64,000 nt of DNA from Dipylidium caninum. Taxonomy: Eukaryota; Platyhelminthes; Cestoda; Cyclophyllidea; Dipylidiidae. Positions 10,776 to 21,779 of this stretch are shown here, piece by piece. The notes beneath the pieces were generated by a model. The model worked only from the letters and a program-made list of their open reading frames with translations. It was not told the DNA's origin and did no database searches. The stretch is taken from assembly GCA_017562135.1 (NCBI GenBank), contig QEYB01001436.1, positions 744,001 through 808,000 on the forward strand, written 5' to 3'. Numbering within the stretch: position 1 is the stretch's first letter; every line of letters begins with the position of its first letter. A program made the position numbers and the translations under genes.

Positions 10776-11349
10776 CGGGATGCAGAAGTCGTCGGAGGCG
10801 ACTCTCATCGCCATTACTTCACAACTCAACGTCCACTCAACTTCCATTCTCACTTCCTTCTGCCGAATGCGTCGCTGCGTCGCACTCAGACGCTGCCTCA
10901 CAAGGTGGATGAAGAGGAAGCAGATCACACCTTCCGAGGGGACACTGTCTACCACCAATCCCTGTATCGCTCAGTGGGACGATTCTCCAGCAGACTGACC
11001 TTTCGCCGCGAGATGATCAAAGGCAATTGCGCACTGTCTGGAGGAAATAGGGAAAAGACACGACATTCCCATGAGTGAAGGGACACTCACTAAGAAGACA
11101 TCTCTCATCTTCTTCGTCTGCGTCAACATCTTCATCTTCTTCCTCAACCTTGCCGCTTCTCCGAGTGTCCATGTGAGGAAGACTTTTTTCCGGTAAGGTA
11201 GGGAGAGAGCCGGAATGTCCACCAGTGACAGGGTTGCCGCCGTTCAGGCGTTCTCTCCACTCCCGCGATCCCCAGCGGTGCTTTCGTTTCGTGACGGAGT
11301 CAAGAGGAAGGAAGAAAAGGCTAGGCCTTTCTGCCACCTCGGATCACCA

Positions 11350-11432
11350 CCATCAAAGGTAACTCCTGCATCGCCCTGCAGCACGTGCAATGCCTCACGT
11401 TTGACTCCGAGCAGGATTGTTCATTCAACGTG
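11350..11432 (+). pseudogene. Possible degenerate Kunitz C-terminal half
   Basis: The frame reads KGNSC, then IALQHVQC (seven residues between the cysteines), then FDSEQDC. The last block resembles the conserved region before C5 of Kunitz domains, but the C4-C5 gap is about four residues short. Support is weak. Confidence 0.25.
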
Positions 11433-11439
11433 ACTCTCA

Positions 11440-12770
11440 TTTCGACGATTCCTAACTTTGGCATTTTTTTCTCTCCACCATTATTTATGCCAAGGCCATT
11501 CTGGGCACGAAAACGACAGATGGCGCCAATCGGTGGCTTTTGGCGGCCGGTGACATGAAAGACGAAGACGCGCAGAATGATACAACACGAGTAGGTCGAT
11601 CGAGCGCCTCTGAAACGGCCGGCAAAGTGGCCAGACGACGCTTGCGCGCTCATAGCGGCCCCCCTCCCCGTTTGACACATGAGCGGGGTGCGAAATCGAG
11701 TGCGAAAGTGACAAGTATAGAGGCCAATCATAGCGATGTTGCCACCCACACCTCTCTCACGACGTCGATTGGGACTCGAGGAGGCTGTCGGGTGTTGGCC
11801 TCACTTGGGGCTGTGAGGCGAGGGCGACCGCTCGGTGTTGGCGGTGGCGGTGGCGATGGCGGAGGAGGAGGAGGCCTCGAGTGATTACGTCTCGGAGGTG
11901 AAAATTTCAGCATGGAGGGAGTTGGTGCTGAGGGAAACGGGAAAAGCGCTTACCCCAACCAATCAAAGTGGCGGTTATATTCGTCAAATTTGCATAAGTG
12001 TTGGATGGAACTGTCTCTTGAAAGTGGTGAAATTCGTTTGCGACCGGTAGAATGGAGAAGGAAACATAACGTCCACTCGTTCCAGCAATTTCCTGTCACC
12101 AAAAGCCACGAACTCGGACGTCTCCTTTTGGTGCTCGCATCGGGGGAAACGACTTCCTCGAGGGTGGTTCCACAACAATTACAAACCGCCATTCGCAACT
12201 CCGCCCAGTTCCTCACCAGCGCCAGACTTCCCAAATATTTGCCCTGCAAGGAAAAAAATGTATCGGCGACTTTCTCCTTCCCCATTGTTCCGTCGATGTG
12301 TGGAGAAAGCGAGATGGTTGCTGTAGCGGGGAGGGAGCTACAGTCCAAAGGGAGCTTGCAAGCCCTCTATCCAACCGAAGATTGCCTCGTTAGCCAGTGT
12401 GGTCAACAAATGATTCGTCAAACGAGGTTCCTAGGTGTCATTCAGCCAAGGTTGGGTTCCAACTTTCCTACCCACCTTCTTGGATTATGGTAGGCAGGCA
12501 AGAACTGAGTCAAGCAAGATAGGTCTCCCTTGCATCGAGGTCTGGGCTCCACTCCTCTCGATGAATCAGCGTCTGAGTGGGACGAAGTGGAGGTCTTTCC
12601 GCAAAGGGAAGCAACTGGATGGAGGCCAAGTGAAGCGTGCCTGCCCTCCCCCTTCCAGGCGTGGAATGTAATCTCATTCACATGAGCGACTTTTTCCGTC
12701 CACAATACCTCACCTTCACGGTGACGACAGTAAAGAGGACGGAGAGGAACATTTGTGTGGGTAGTAAACG
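11440..12770. other. No gene recognised; left flank of unit 1
   Basis: I see no domain, signal peptide or promoter module here. Near 12,755-12,775 the sequence changes into the block that follows LSM14 at 1,255 (GCCGCGTTACCCTGCTGCT). This marks the left junction of the first downstream repeat unit, which lacks the LSM14 exons. Confidence 0.5.
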
Positions 12771-13021
12771 CCGCGTTACCCTGCTGCTATCGACGGCCTC
12801 CACCGAACGCGTCTACTTACAGGGAGACGCCGAGTTTGCCCAACAAGTTACTGCTATGCTCGAAAGCCAAGTTCATTTCATTTGTTTTTATATATTATGA
12901 GCTGCGTCCGTTGTGAAAGACTCCCCTTAGCCACGACTTGTACTCGTCTCGTCTCTCTCCCCGTGTAAAGCAAGTTGGCGAATAAAGAATTTGATAGATT
13001 TGCACACAATGAGGGAGTTAT

Positions 13022-13422
13022 TTAGTGGAGAAGCGGGTGCGCGAGCGAGTTGGACTGCATCGGCGAGTTATTACCTCCGCATGAAGGGGATGAGGACTGC
13101 CTCACGCAAATAATCTCGCAAGAATATTTGCTGTTGTAGCAGTTCCTGTTGCGGTAGCACTCAGCACAAGGCACTTGAAACACATTTTCCCTCTCGTAGG
13201 TTATACGCCCACCTGGTGAGATGGTTGTCAACGCAGGGATCTGTTTTCATTTCATCCTCGCACCTCTGTGGACTACAGGCTAAAAGGAGCACGGAAGAAG
13301 TGCATTTAATGAAGAAGTGGACAAGAAGTTGACAGAATTCAGTCAAGAAATGCACCTTCGACGACACCGATTGCACACGACGACATGCAGAAGAGAAGAA
13401 GAAAGACGTGGAGGCGCTTCAT
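13022..13422 (-). CDS. Kunitz gene K1, copy 1
   Basis: Exon 1 (13,422-13,356) encodes the signal peptide MKRLHVFLLLFCMSSCAIG followed by VVE. Exon 2 starts at 13,279 after TCCTTTTAG, phase 1, giving EACSPQRCEDE. Cysteine spacing is C-x8-C-x16-C-x7-C-x12-C-x3-C, typical of a Kunitz domain (about 60 residues). Two extra cysteines lie in VPCAEC and RNRNCYN. P1 is Val. One extra A near 13,169 and one base missing near 13,099 change the frame relative to the copy at 31.9 kb; between them the C-terminal half reads cleanly to a stop at 13,022. The product is probably a secreted single-domain protein. It is not a classical trypsin inhibitor. Confidence 0.65.
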
Positions 13423-13526
13423 GGCTGTGAACGCGGAAACGGAGGCGGAGGCGGAGGTGGAGAAGGAGATGGTTGTCGAGGATTTTTCGAGAGGCTGCGA
13501 CTTGCAGACAGTGCGTGATGCTGCTC

Positions 13527-13534
13527 CTTTTATA
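13527..13534 (-). promoter_or_regulatory. TATA box of K1 copy 1
   Basis: GCGTCTATAAAAGGAGC on the minus strand lies about 110 bp before the start codon. It is followed at about 28 bp by the CTGCAAGTCGCAG motif where transcription should begin. Confidence 0.72.
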
Positions 13535-13929
13535 GACGCTTCTGTCTGTGGAGAGGGCGATGCGCACAATGCCACGGGTTGTGCGACAGGGTCGAGGTGA
13601 GGCGGGTCGACGTCTGTTGGAATGGAAGGTGAGAAATGAGCCTGCCAAAGGGTTGTGCAGCAAACGACGACGATTGATGGAGCGTCGATGCCGCGGGAGG
13701 TCTGTTGCAAACGTCGAGATGGTTCGCCTCAATCGGTCGCCTTTGCGCCAACTCCAGGCTCAGCATGTCACTCACGTCACAATTTGCCATTATTGTGAAA
13801 CCCGCCTGTGAATGGCAAACAGGCACGTTCGTCTGCCCCTCCACACGTCGCTTCCACTTGCTCCAGCCTCTTCCACAAAGAGGATTTTCACATAACCATC
13901 GCCTCCGCCGTGCGAACCCAAAGCATTTC

Positions 13930-14545
13930 CCAACCTTTTTTTCCATAAAATGAGCATTTCTGACGCATGTACAAAGTGCTAAACAGGAGGCGAGAATATG
14001 TGTCTCGTCCATCCGGTTGCACCACATGCGTGTGCTGCATTCTGCTGACTTTAGCGCTTCGGCCGAGTCTGCGAGGCATCACAAACTGTTGGCGTGTGAC
14101 TTAATCGCGCCAGATTGTGTGTGCGTGACAGATCAACGCATGCACGACGAAGATTTGTTGACTGAACCACGTGTGGGACGACCGTCGACCTCTGACGACA
14201 GACAGCTTTCCTGAGTGAACGTGGGTTGGCGGAGCGTTAGATCCAATTTGAGGATTAGAAAACTCCTCCCGTCGGAGGGAATGTCGAAAAAAAAACTACG
14301 AGTCTCACCTCCACATGCATTGACACACGAGCGACCACGGACTGGTGGTGGGGCAAGCGAACGGGGCTAAGGCGATTCGCCTCCACCAACGACTGCCTCT
14401 CCTTGTGTGTGAGAAGGCGACAAAGTGAATGCTGAGCCGTCGCCTGAATAGGAGGCACGAAAGAAAAAGATTGAGGCCAACGAAAACAATGTTGCAAGAG
14501 ACTCCCCACGGCCATCATCGCCTCACCAACCTTGACCGCCTCCTC
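13930..14545 (-). repeat. Inverted repeat IR-A, right arm
   Basis: This is the reverse complement of 7,090-7,740, and it recurs in direct orientation in unit 2 at 22,730-23,310. No gene is recognised in it. Confidence 0.75.
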
Positions 14546-14873
14546 CTCCTCCTCCTGAACTGCTCCTCCTAATCAAATGCTCCGTGGCCCCGCTTCTTTG
14601 CCAACACACTCGTTGGCGTTAGTTTAGTGCGGCGAACTCAATTGCGACAAGCGAGTGGCAAAGGCCACAGGCTCCAACTCCACACGACGCAGACGCGTCA
14701 ATTCCTCTCAAGAAAATGGATTTCCACATGGCCTCGCCTCCATTCTGCGTGCCTTACGCCACTGTCGCTCATCGGTCCGAAGTGCGCGACTCCGACTCCA
14801 CGCTGTGTTGGCCACCGTCCGCTCACTCACCGGACGAGATGAAGCTTTAGACCAGAGGACAAAATGGGCTGCT

Positions 14874-14889
14874 GTCACATATACGTGAC
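14874..14889. promoter_or_regulatory. Palindrome copy GTCACATATACGTGAC
   Basis: This 16-bp copy is symmetric except at one central pair. Its flank (AAATGGGCTGCT) is shared, inverted, with the copy at 28,351. Confidence 0.65.
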
Positions 14890-15228
14890 ACTGGGAAAGA
14901 AGGATGGAGGAGGGGCGTTGATTGTCACCACCGCGTGGCCATGAGCCCTCCCTTTCCTTTCCTTTCTTTCTTTCCTTCCCTTCTTCCCCCTCTTCGACGC
15001 CTTCCACCGCCTCACCCGCTGACTGTTGAAGAGGCGTCAGAGAAACCGCGGAGGTGGTGACAGGCCCCAGACTCAAAGTGTGTCCACCGACTGGCCAAAG
15101 TTAGAGGAAAGCAAACTCCACCGACCCGAGGTTGCAGAAGTGACTCCAACGCGTGTTGTCAACGTGTGCTTAATTCGCCTGTTAAATGCAGCCTGAAAAT
15201 GTGAATTGGGGGGAAGAGAACAGCTCGC

Positions 15229-15244
15229 GTCACAAATACGTGAC
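15229..15244. promoter_or_regulatory. Palindrome copy GTCACAAATACGTGAC
   Basis: This copy has one central mismatch from perfect symmetry. Its flank GAATTGGGGGGAAGAGAAC is shared, inverted, with the copy at 18,384. Confidence 0.65.
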
Positions 15245-15796
15245 GATAGGAGACAGGGGGCTGGACGGGCGCACGACGGAGGCGATGATGCAGCAGTGGA
15301 GAGGGAGAGGCCGTGTTGAAATCCGCATGTGGCGCCCTCCGCCTCCGCGCCCCCTCCTCCCCTTTCCACAAAACTGCTGCTCTCTCTGGAGAACCAAACC
15401 AGGAAGGCCGACTAGCTGCGTCTCCCCCGACAATCTGTTGTCTGTGACCACGTGAAACCCGTCCATTGCCCACCTCCGGTGTCCGAATGGGCTGCTGTCC
15501 GCGCCTCTTCACTCAACCGGCTTATTACGGAGGCAAAACTCTCACGACCTCATCGCCCCACCGACCTTGTCCTCCTGCTCAACTTCTCAAATCCTCAGTA
15601 GCCTCACCTCTTGCCAACAGACGCGATCTGCTTAATGTGTTTTGTTTTGTGATTTTATGATCAGCGTGCTTTGTGGTGTGAGTAAAGAATACAAAGCATT
15701 TGTCTTATTGATAAAAGTTGGGTTTTCCATTGCGGTGAGCAATTGGGACGAGGATGTGGGCAAGTGCTGAGTCCGCGTGGTGCCAAAAGGCTTTGA

Positions 15797-16166
15797 TTAG
15801 TTGATGCCCACTTCTGCCAACAGACGCTTCACATATTTCACGTCACACCACACCTCGCAGTGGCCTTTGCTGCGCAATCGGTTCGGGGTGCCACCGCAGC
15901 CGCCGTAGGTGAAGTGGACGCTTTCGTCGCGCTGCGGGTCGAATCGCCACACGGAAATGTTGTCTGTGCAGCTGCCCCTTTACAGTGGCAAATTGCATGC
16001 TGAAACACACGCCGTAAGGGTAGCAGGCAAGAGTTACGTCAGAATATGACAACGACAAGCAAAGTAGTCAAATTGCCAAAAGAACTGCATCTTCGGTGAA
16101 GCAGACTCCACATGCTGCGATGAGGAAGGGAAGAAGGAAGAGGAGGCGGAGGCGGAGGGCATTCAT
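15797..16166 (-). pseudogene. Kunitz gene K2, copy 1 (nonsense and splice-site changes)
   Basis: Exon 1 (16,166-16,091) encodes the signal peptide MNALRLRLLFLLPFLIAACG followed by VCFTE. Exon 2 (15,999-15,797) starts after TTTCAG, phase 1, and carries ACNLPL, RGSC, VHFTYGGCGG and HCEVWC, ending in TAA after a short tail. Cysteine order fits a Kunitz domain with P1 Thr. There are three defects. The donor reads GAAG|ATGCAG where sisters have GT. A TAA replaces the GAA codon of LPLERGSC seen in the copy at 25 kb. The third cysteine is Ser (DESVHF), where the 25 kb copy has Cys. If the bases are right, this copy is dead. Confidence 0.62.
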
Positions 16167-16663
16167 GGTTCGCGGAGCCTCGGTAGGCTGCAACTCGTCG
16201 GCGGCACGTGGAGGCTCCCTAGATTTACACACACTTCTCGGCATGGAAGCCATGCGATGTCTGCGAGAGGTCTTCTGGAAAGAAATGCTGCTGCTGCCAA
16301 GCAAGTGGAGAGGAGGGCAGGTTTAGTGGGCCAATGATGGCGCCGCGCGAGTCTGCCATTCAACGTGCACCACCGGCGTCTTAGCCCCATCGCTCTGATG
16401 ATGGCGCCCTTCAGCCGCGTCTTCCACCTCTCCGCGGTGAATGCGACTGGGCTGGGTCAGCTGAGGCGCATGTGTGCTTCGACCCCGAAAACGACGATTG
16501 TCGCTACCACATGGTCAGAGTTATTGGCTGAGGAAGATAGAGACGTTCAACTTACCACAAAGGCCATTTCCACATCCCCTCGCCTCGTCTCGCCTCGTCT
16601 CGCCTCGTCTCGCCTTCGCGACAATTAACTCCTCCTCCGCGCCCTGCCTGTCTCCTCCCTGTC

Positions 16664-16679
16664 GTCACATATATGTGAC
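16664..16679. promoter_or_regulatory. Perfect palindrome GTCACATATATGTGAC
   Basis: This fully symmetric 16-mer lies about 500 bp upstream of the K2 start codon. The orthologous position in unit 2 (25,679) is also perfect. Confidence 0.7.
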
Positions 16680-17678
16680 ACTTCACAAACGAGGCCGAAC
16701 TCCTCGGGACGGATGCTTTGAGAGGAGCGACGAGGAGGTGGTGAGGCCTTCGTTGAAAAAAGAAGTAGGAAAGGCAACTCAATCATAGAGTCAAGCTGTT
16801 GACAGAACTGTTCACTTGCTGGCTCATTTAACCACGAATGGAGACGACAGCTGTATCACTAGTGCGTCAGCTGTGAATTCTCATGCTTAACCGCTGCTGA
16901 CTTGTGAAATGGACTCCACACGTCGCCATGAGGAAGGCACGAAGGGGCAGGATGAGGAGGCTCGTGCGCACAAGCTAAGTGCCGTGACTGCGTTAGCGAC
17001 ATGAAGTGCCGCCGTGCGCTCATCCCCAGTCTGAAGTGCGCTTCCTTCGGTGGTGAAGCATCGCATGGAAATGTTTTCGCTGTCACGGGGAGGTGCGACG
17101 TGGAAGTGCAACTCTCAGAATGAGGAGATGCGTCCGTGTTGCCTTTGGGTGGATGAGGCCACTAAGAGACCCACTAAGGACTCTTCTGCCCCCACCTCCG
17201 CCTCCGCCGCCTCCTCATGACGGCCGCCGTTCGATTGTTGTCGACGATTCTCCACCTTCACACTCACCTGCAGCAAATCATCCACGAGGCGCGTCTCTCT
17301 CGGGCCATTCCAGCGTCCTCCACCGCTTCAAGCTCTTTCTTTGCCCACCCGCGAATGCCCCACTTAACGCGCTTCCTTCTCCACTCTACGGGACAGGCTC
17401 ATTTATGAGGCGACGCTCGGTTTTTCTCCACAGCTACTGCTCTTTTCTAGAAAGCCAAGCCAACGATTTTTGATGATTTTCTTACACACACACAAAAAAA
17501 TCATTTATTACACGGCCAAAAGGTAGGTTTTGCACTGCGGTGAGCGCAGGAGAGGGGAATGCCGCTCGTTCGAGCGTGCGGTGTTTGAGTCGTCACCGCC
17601 GGGGGAGAGGGGAATCGCGTCGGCGAGTTGTTCCCACCTCCGTCGGATCGCCTCAGTGCGGTGGGGCCAGACTTAACA

Positions 17679-18033
17679 CTACACATACATTCGCATGCAG
17701 ACTTGCTCCCGAACTGGGTTGTCATTGCTGGCCGCAACCGGTCCAGTTGAATTGAACGCACTTCTTGGTGTGCTTGGTCGTATCCCACGTGGGAATGGCG
17801 AGGTGGCAGTGGCCACGTTTCGATTCCATGTCGCACATAAGGTTGCGGCCTGGGAGGAGACGAGAAAGGCGGGTGTCGTTAGTTTCGGGTGTTTTATCGG
17901 AAGGAAGAAGAGGGATGAGGGGGACAAGGACAGGAAATGGACAGATGGCAGCATGCAACGTACGAAATACAGGCGGTTGTGCGGAAGGGAAGACAGGAGA
18001 AGGGACGAGGAGGTGGACGTGGTGGGCATTCAT
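17679..18033 (-). CDS. Kunitz gene K3, copy 1
   Basis: Exon 1 (18,033 to about 17,964) encodes a leader starting MNAHHVHLLV and ends at a strong donor GTACGT. Exon 2 starts at 17,849 after TCTCCTCCCAG. It reads CDMESKRGHC, WDTTKHTKKCVQF and NWTGCG, giving C-x8-C-x15-C-x7-C, a clear Kunitz N-terminal two thirds with P1 His. After C4 a TGA interrupts one frame; the neighbouring frame continues through REQVCMRMYV to TAG at 17,679, so C6 is missing or displaced. The leader is only weakly hydrophobic as read and probably contains an indel. Promoter and intron positions agree with the other array genes. Confidence 0.55.
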
Positions 18034-18132
18034 GGCTGCGGCGGAGGAGTTGAGGTGGTGGAGGCGGAGGAGGACGATGTGTCGCGGAGTGTCGAGAGTC
18101 TGCAACTTGCAGGCAGCGTGTGGATGCGCCTT

Positions 18133-18140
18133 CTTTTATA
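18133..18140 (-). promoter_or_regulatory. TATA box of K3 copy 1
   Basis: GTCTATAAAAGAAGGCGC on the minus strand lies 100 bp before the K3 start. The symmetric motif CTGCAAGTTGCAG begins about 28 bp after it, at the expected start of transcription. Confidence 0.75.
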
Positions 18141-18383
18141 GACGCCTGTGTGCTCAATGCGGTGGTTGTGCGCTGGGTCGAGTGAGGGTCGTCGTGTTGT
18201 TGTTGTTCGGCAAAGAGAACGCTCGGCGGGGAATAGCGCCGACGATTGTCACCTCCACACGTGCCTAACCTGGTCGCGGTGATTCAAGGAAGAGCGAGCG
18301 ACTATCAACTTCTGCAAAAGATGGATTTCTACACGGTCTCACCTTCTGGTCGAGGGCGCGTCCACAACCCCTGTCTCCTCATC

Positions 18384-18399
18384 GTCACGTATTTGTGAC
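18384..18399. promoter_or_regulatory. Palindrome copy GTCACGTATTTGTGAC
   Basis: It lies about 350 bp upstream of the K3 start codon. The same spacing holds for unit 2 (27,451 versus start 27,073). Confidence 0.65.
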
Positions 18400-19020
18400 G
18401 CGAGCTGTTCTCTTCCCCCAATTCACATTCAGGCTCATTTAACAGGCGAATTAAGCACAACGTTGAACAACACGCGTTGGAGTCACTTCTGCAACCTCGG
18501 GTCGGTGGAAGTTGCTTTCTCTAACTTTGGCCAGTCGGTGACACACTTGAGTCTGGGCATGTCACCACCTCCGTGATTTCTCTGACGCCCTTCATCAGTC
18601 AGCGGGTGTGGAAGGCGTCGAAGAGGGGAAAGAAAGGGGAGAAAAGGCAAAAAAGGAAAAGGAGAGGAGAGGAGAGGGGAGGAGGGTTGTGGAGGGTTGT
18701 GCAAGAGGATAGGGTTGGTGGGTCGTGCGTGTCGCCCGCGACGACGGCAGTTCTGAACTCGGACCGCCTCGCATTTGGCAGTCGGTTTTCGCCAGTGATT
18801 CGGGAGGACTGCATTAACTCCAACGCGTCGCTGGTAGGAAGAGAAGCTGCGCGACGAGACGGAGGCCAACCAAGGCGGTGGGAAGCAGACCCCACGCGCA
18901 CCGCATCACCGCCCACATCAACGGTGTTCTCGCGCACAACCCTTTGGTAGCCGCATTTCTCCCATTCCGCAAACAAAATGGCTCCCACCTCGACCCAGCC
19001 CACCTGCAAAACAGAGCTTC

Positions 19021-19102
19021 TCTGTGTGAGAATTTGACCTGCAGTGTTGACGGATGCTCTCACTTCACCTGCCGCGGTTGCGAGGGCCACGAGAGCCTAT
19101 GA
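19021..19102 (+). pseudogene. Kunitz-like fragment with FTCRGC
   Basis: The open frame reads LCENLTCSVDGCSHFTCRGC and then EGHESL to a stop. The C-SHFTCRG-C spacing is seven, as between C3 and C4, with Cys at the Tyr position of YGGC. The C1-C2-C3 spacing is too short for a normal Kunitz domain. The unit 2 counterpart (about 28,100-28,190) is frameshifted. Confidence 0.35.
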
Positions 19103-19757
19103 AGCAGTGAAAACGGCCTCTCTGGCTGAAGGGGGCAGGATTTCTGCCAACCTAAGCGAATGGCGACTGCTTTTGTCCCACAGAGAATGTGAAGGTGAGG
19201 AAACATGGGCTCTTGGCCCACGCCCCACGCCCCTCCTCCCATCCTGGTGTCAAGTAATCGTATATGTGACAGCAGAATCTCGTCCGGTGAGTGAGCGGAG
19301 CCACACAGCTCGCGCACTTCGGACGATGAGCGACAGTGGCGTGCAGAATGGAGGCGAGGCCAGTAAGACAGGCGTCAGCTGTGGCCTTTGTTCGCTTGTC
19401 GCAATGGAGTTTCGCGGCCAACGAGTGTTTTGGCAAGAAAAGCAACGGAGCATTTGATTAGGAGGAGCAGTTGAGGAGGAACAGTTGCAGTCGGATCTAT
19501 GAGGTCTATAAAGCTCCACCGGTTGCGGCGACAAAGCGCCAGCGCCATCGTGGATGATTTCGTCCGTCGGCGGACTTAAGCCAGAAGTGGCGCGGAGGCA
19601 AGAGGTGAGTCTGACCGAATGACGATGAATTTCATTGACGAGGTGAAGGTGGATGTTTTGCCTCTGGGTTGAGGTGGGGAGGAGAAATCATTTAGTATTA
19701 ACGGCATTCGTAGTGGAATCAGAAGGACGACAATGAAACCCACTCGCGTAGTCCCCC

Positions 19758-19773
19758 GTCACGTATACGTGGC
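19758..19773. promoter_or_regulatory. Palindrome copy GTCACGTATACGTGGC
   Basis: One end has a single change from the consensus. It lies upstream of the K4 relic, as the copy at 29,130 does for K4. Confidence 0.6.
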
Positions 19774-19989
19774 TGATTCCTTTCACGTTGCGGTCCAATG
19801 CAGTGCGCCCAGTCATGGACGTAGGGAGAGGCGCATGTGAAAAGAATGTGGAGGGCGACAATCGTCGTCTCCCCAGTGAGCTTCTCTTTGTCGAACAACC
19901 AAACCACGACGACGAACCCTCGAACAAACAAACCACGGAGGACGACCCTCAACCCCGGAACCCAGTCGCAACAGCATCGGCGTTTGACA

Positions 19990-20400
19990 GGAGCGCGTCT
20001 ATGAAAGAAGCGCATCCACTCGATTGAGTTTATGTAAGCATCAATGATCTTTGACCGTCATCTTAACCCTTTGTCTGCCGCGCCTTGTCGTGCCTCGAAA
20101 GAAGAGAAGTTGCGCTTGCTCCAAACAGCCTTGCACCCGCCGTCGTCTCATTCCCGTGGCTTTGACAAACTAAAGCTGCAGAGTGTTGAACGCTTCAGCC
20201 AAACGACTCAGCCAACGGAGCCTCGACGCTGGTTCAGTCGACAGGGAACTAGTTGCAATGGAATACGTTGAAAGTGGTTAGAAATGTTCGTTTGCAGTCG
20301 AAAGAGCAGTTCAGATTCCCTCGAGCTGATCTTGCGAGAGCCAGTTCAGGAGAGCATAAGTAGATGGAGAGTTGAATTCGAGGCAACGAAGACGATGTTG
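19990..20400 (+). pseudogene. K4 relic lacking its signal-peptide exon (unit 1)
   Basis: The TATGAAAGAAGCGCATCCAC promoter block and the 3' end of the leader exon (CATCTTAACC) are present. The ATG and most of the signal codons seen at 29,512-29,560 are deleted. Farther on, FDKLKL appears near 20,160 without the preceding Cys, and the rest of the domain is shortened. This copy cannot make the K4 product. Confidence 0.5.
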
Positions 20401-20478
20401 GGAACCTTGGTACGCTTGCAGTCATGTGTTGTCACTCCTTCAGCGCGTGTGTGTCTAAATGAAATAGAAAAAATCGAC

Positions 20479-20494
20479 GTCACATATACGTGAC
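20479..20494. promoter_or_regulatory. Palindrome copy GTCACATATACGTGAC
   Basis: This copy and its flank (GAGGTGAGCGGGGTGC) correspond to the copy at 30,423 in unit 2. Confidence 0.65.
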
Positions 20495-20948
20495 GAGGTG
20501 AGCGGGGTGCTCTGGGATCCCCCGACGGCGGAGATGACTGCAGCAGTGGAGAAGAAAGGCGATGTAAAAGTCATCTGTGTGTGTGTGTGTGTTGTTGGAG
20601 AGGCTGGTGCGTCTCTTCGATCATGTGAGAAGCATGTGGCGGCAGGCTTGTGGAGAGGCAGGAGTTAACAGTGGCCTGCTGCCATTCACAGAAGTGTTTG
20701 GAGGAGTGAAAAAATGTTTGTTGCAAGACGACAACGTTGCTGGGACGACGATGCGTGAGAAGTCTGCTGCAACATCGTCTTCGTTGGCTACAGTCATTTC
20801 TTTTGTGCCCTCCATTCAGCAACCACATCTCATCGTTCACGTTGTCACCTTGTTTCCTCATGTGCGTCATCTGCCAGACAGAAGTGGCTCGCGTCATGAC
20901 AGCCTCGAGCGAGTGGCCACAAGCACGGAGCCAAGCGCTCCGCCCGGT

Positions 20949-21477
20949 TGACAGACAAGTGGCGTCAATTACAATGGAAAGGCATCCGAAAATAGTGGAG
21001 CATCTGGTGACTCCTCCACAGGCATCGTAAAAACCGAAGCGGAGTCCATGGTGAACTCCGATGGTATCCATAGCTTGTTCTAGGTAAGGAGGCATTTCCA
21101 CGCTCAAGTGTGCTCGTCCCCGCAACAAGATGTCATCATCAGCGATCAATTTTTATTTTTCTTTTCTGACTTCAGAGGAGAATTTTACGGGTTCGGGAAA
21201 AGTGTTTCTTCGACCAGATAAGCCGCTCGGAAGGCGGTCCAAGAGGTCCGATGGGGGGTGGGAAAGGCGAAACGCGGAAACGTGTGAATCAAGATAAACT
21301 CGCGGACAGGTGGGATCAAGCAGAGCCGGAAATGTCCCCTCCATGTCACATGCTCGCCTGGAACGTCAGCTTAACATTGAGACCTTTGGACAATCAGCGA
21401 CACCGCAGCATTTACAACCAACGAAGAAGGCCTACGGGCTACGTGTCTCGTGACATTCTGTGTCCGCCACCGCTTGA
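20949..21477 (+). pseudogene. Truncated LSM14 3' copy (psi-1)
   Basis: It carries the 3' part of the second LSM14 exon (to 21,083), the intron, and the last exon (21,176-21,477) with recognisable FFD and TFG boxes and stop. The Lsm domain, linker and FDF box are absent. It joins array sequence at TGACAGACAAGTGG. Single-base insertions and deletions (for example TTTTACGGGTTCGG for TTTTACGTTCGG) break the frame. It has no promoter of its own that I can see. Confidence 0.8.
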
Positions 21478-21779
21478 GACTCGACACCCTGCCCAACCCC
21501 GGTGGCCGCGTTACCCTGCTGCTATCGCCGCGCCTCCACCGGACGCGTCTACTTACAGGGAGACGCCGAGTTTGCCCAACAAGTTTACTTGCTATTCTCG
21601 AAAGCCAAGTTCATTTCATTTGTTTATTATATTATGAGCTGCGTCCGTTGTGAAAGACTCCCCTTAGCCACGACTTTACTCGTCTCGTTCTCTTCCCCGT
21701 ATTTAGTAAAGCAAGTTGGCGAATAAGCATTTGATAGATTTGCACACAATGAGGGAGTTATTTTTAGTGGGAGAAGCGG

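Larger units (their letters stand above)
14570..15245 (+). repeat. Inverted repeat IR-B, left arm (unit 1)
   Basis: The arm matches the reverse complement of 18,384-18,620 plus 19,190-19,475. It holds two palindrome copies (14,874 and 15,229). The arm ends shortly after the ATACGTGAC of the second. Together the arms bracket K2 and K3. The equivalent left arm in unit 2 is about 23,330-24,130. Confidence 0.78.
18384..19475 (-). repeat. Inverted repeat IR-B, right arm (unit 1)
   Basis: This is the reverse complement of 14,570-15,245, interrupted by about 570 bp (18,620-19,190) that the left arm lacks. The interruption contains the Kunitz-like frame at 19,021. Confidence 0.78.
12770..20950. repeat. 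Tandem repeat unit 1 of the Kunitz array
   Basis: This unit of about 8.2 kb contains K1, K2, K3 and a K4 relic. It corresponds in order and direction to 21,505-30,885. The start matches the LSM14 downstream region at 1,255, and the end passes directly into the captured LSM14 fragment at 20,950. The offset to unit 2 grows from about 8.7 to about 10 kb because unit 2 has more inserted sequence. Confidence 0.8.
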
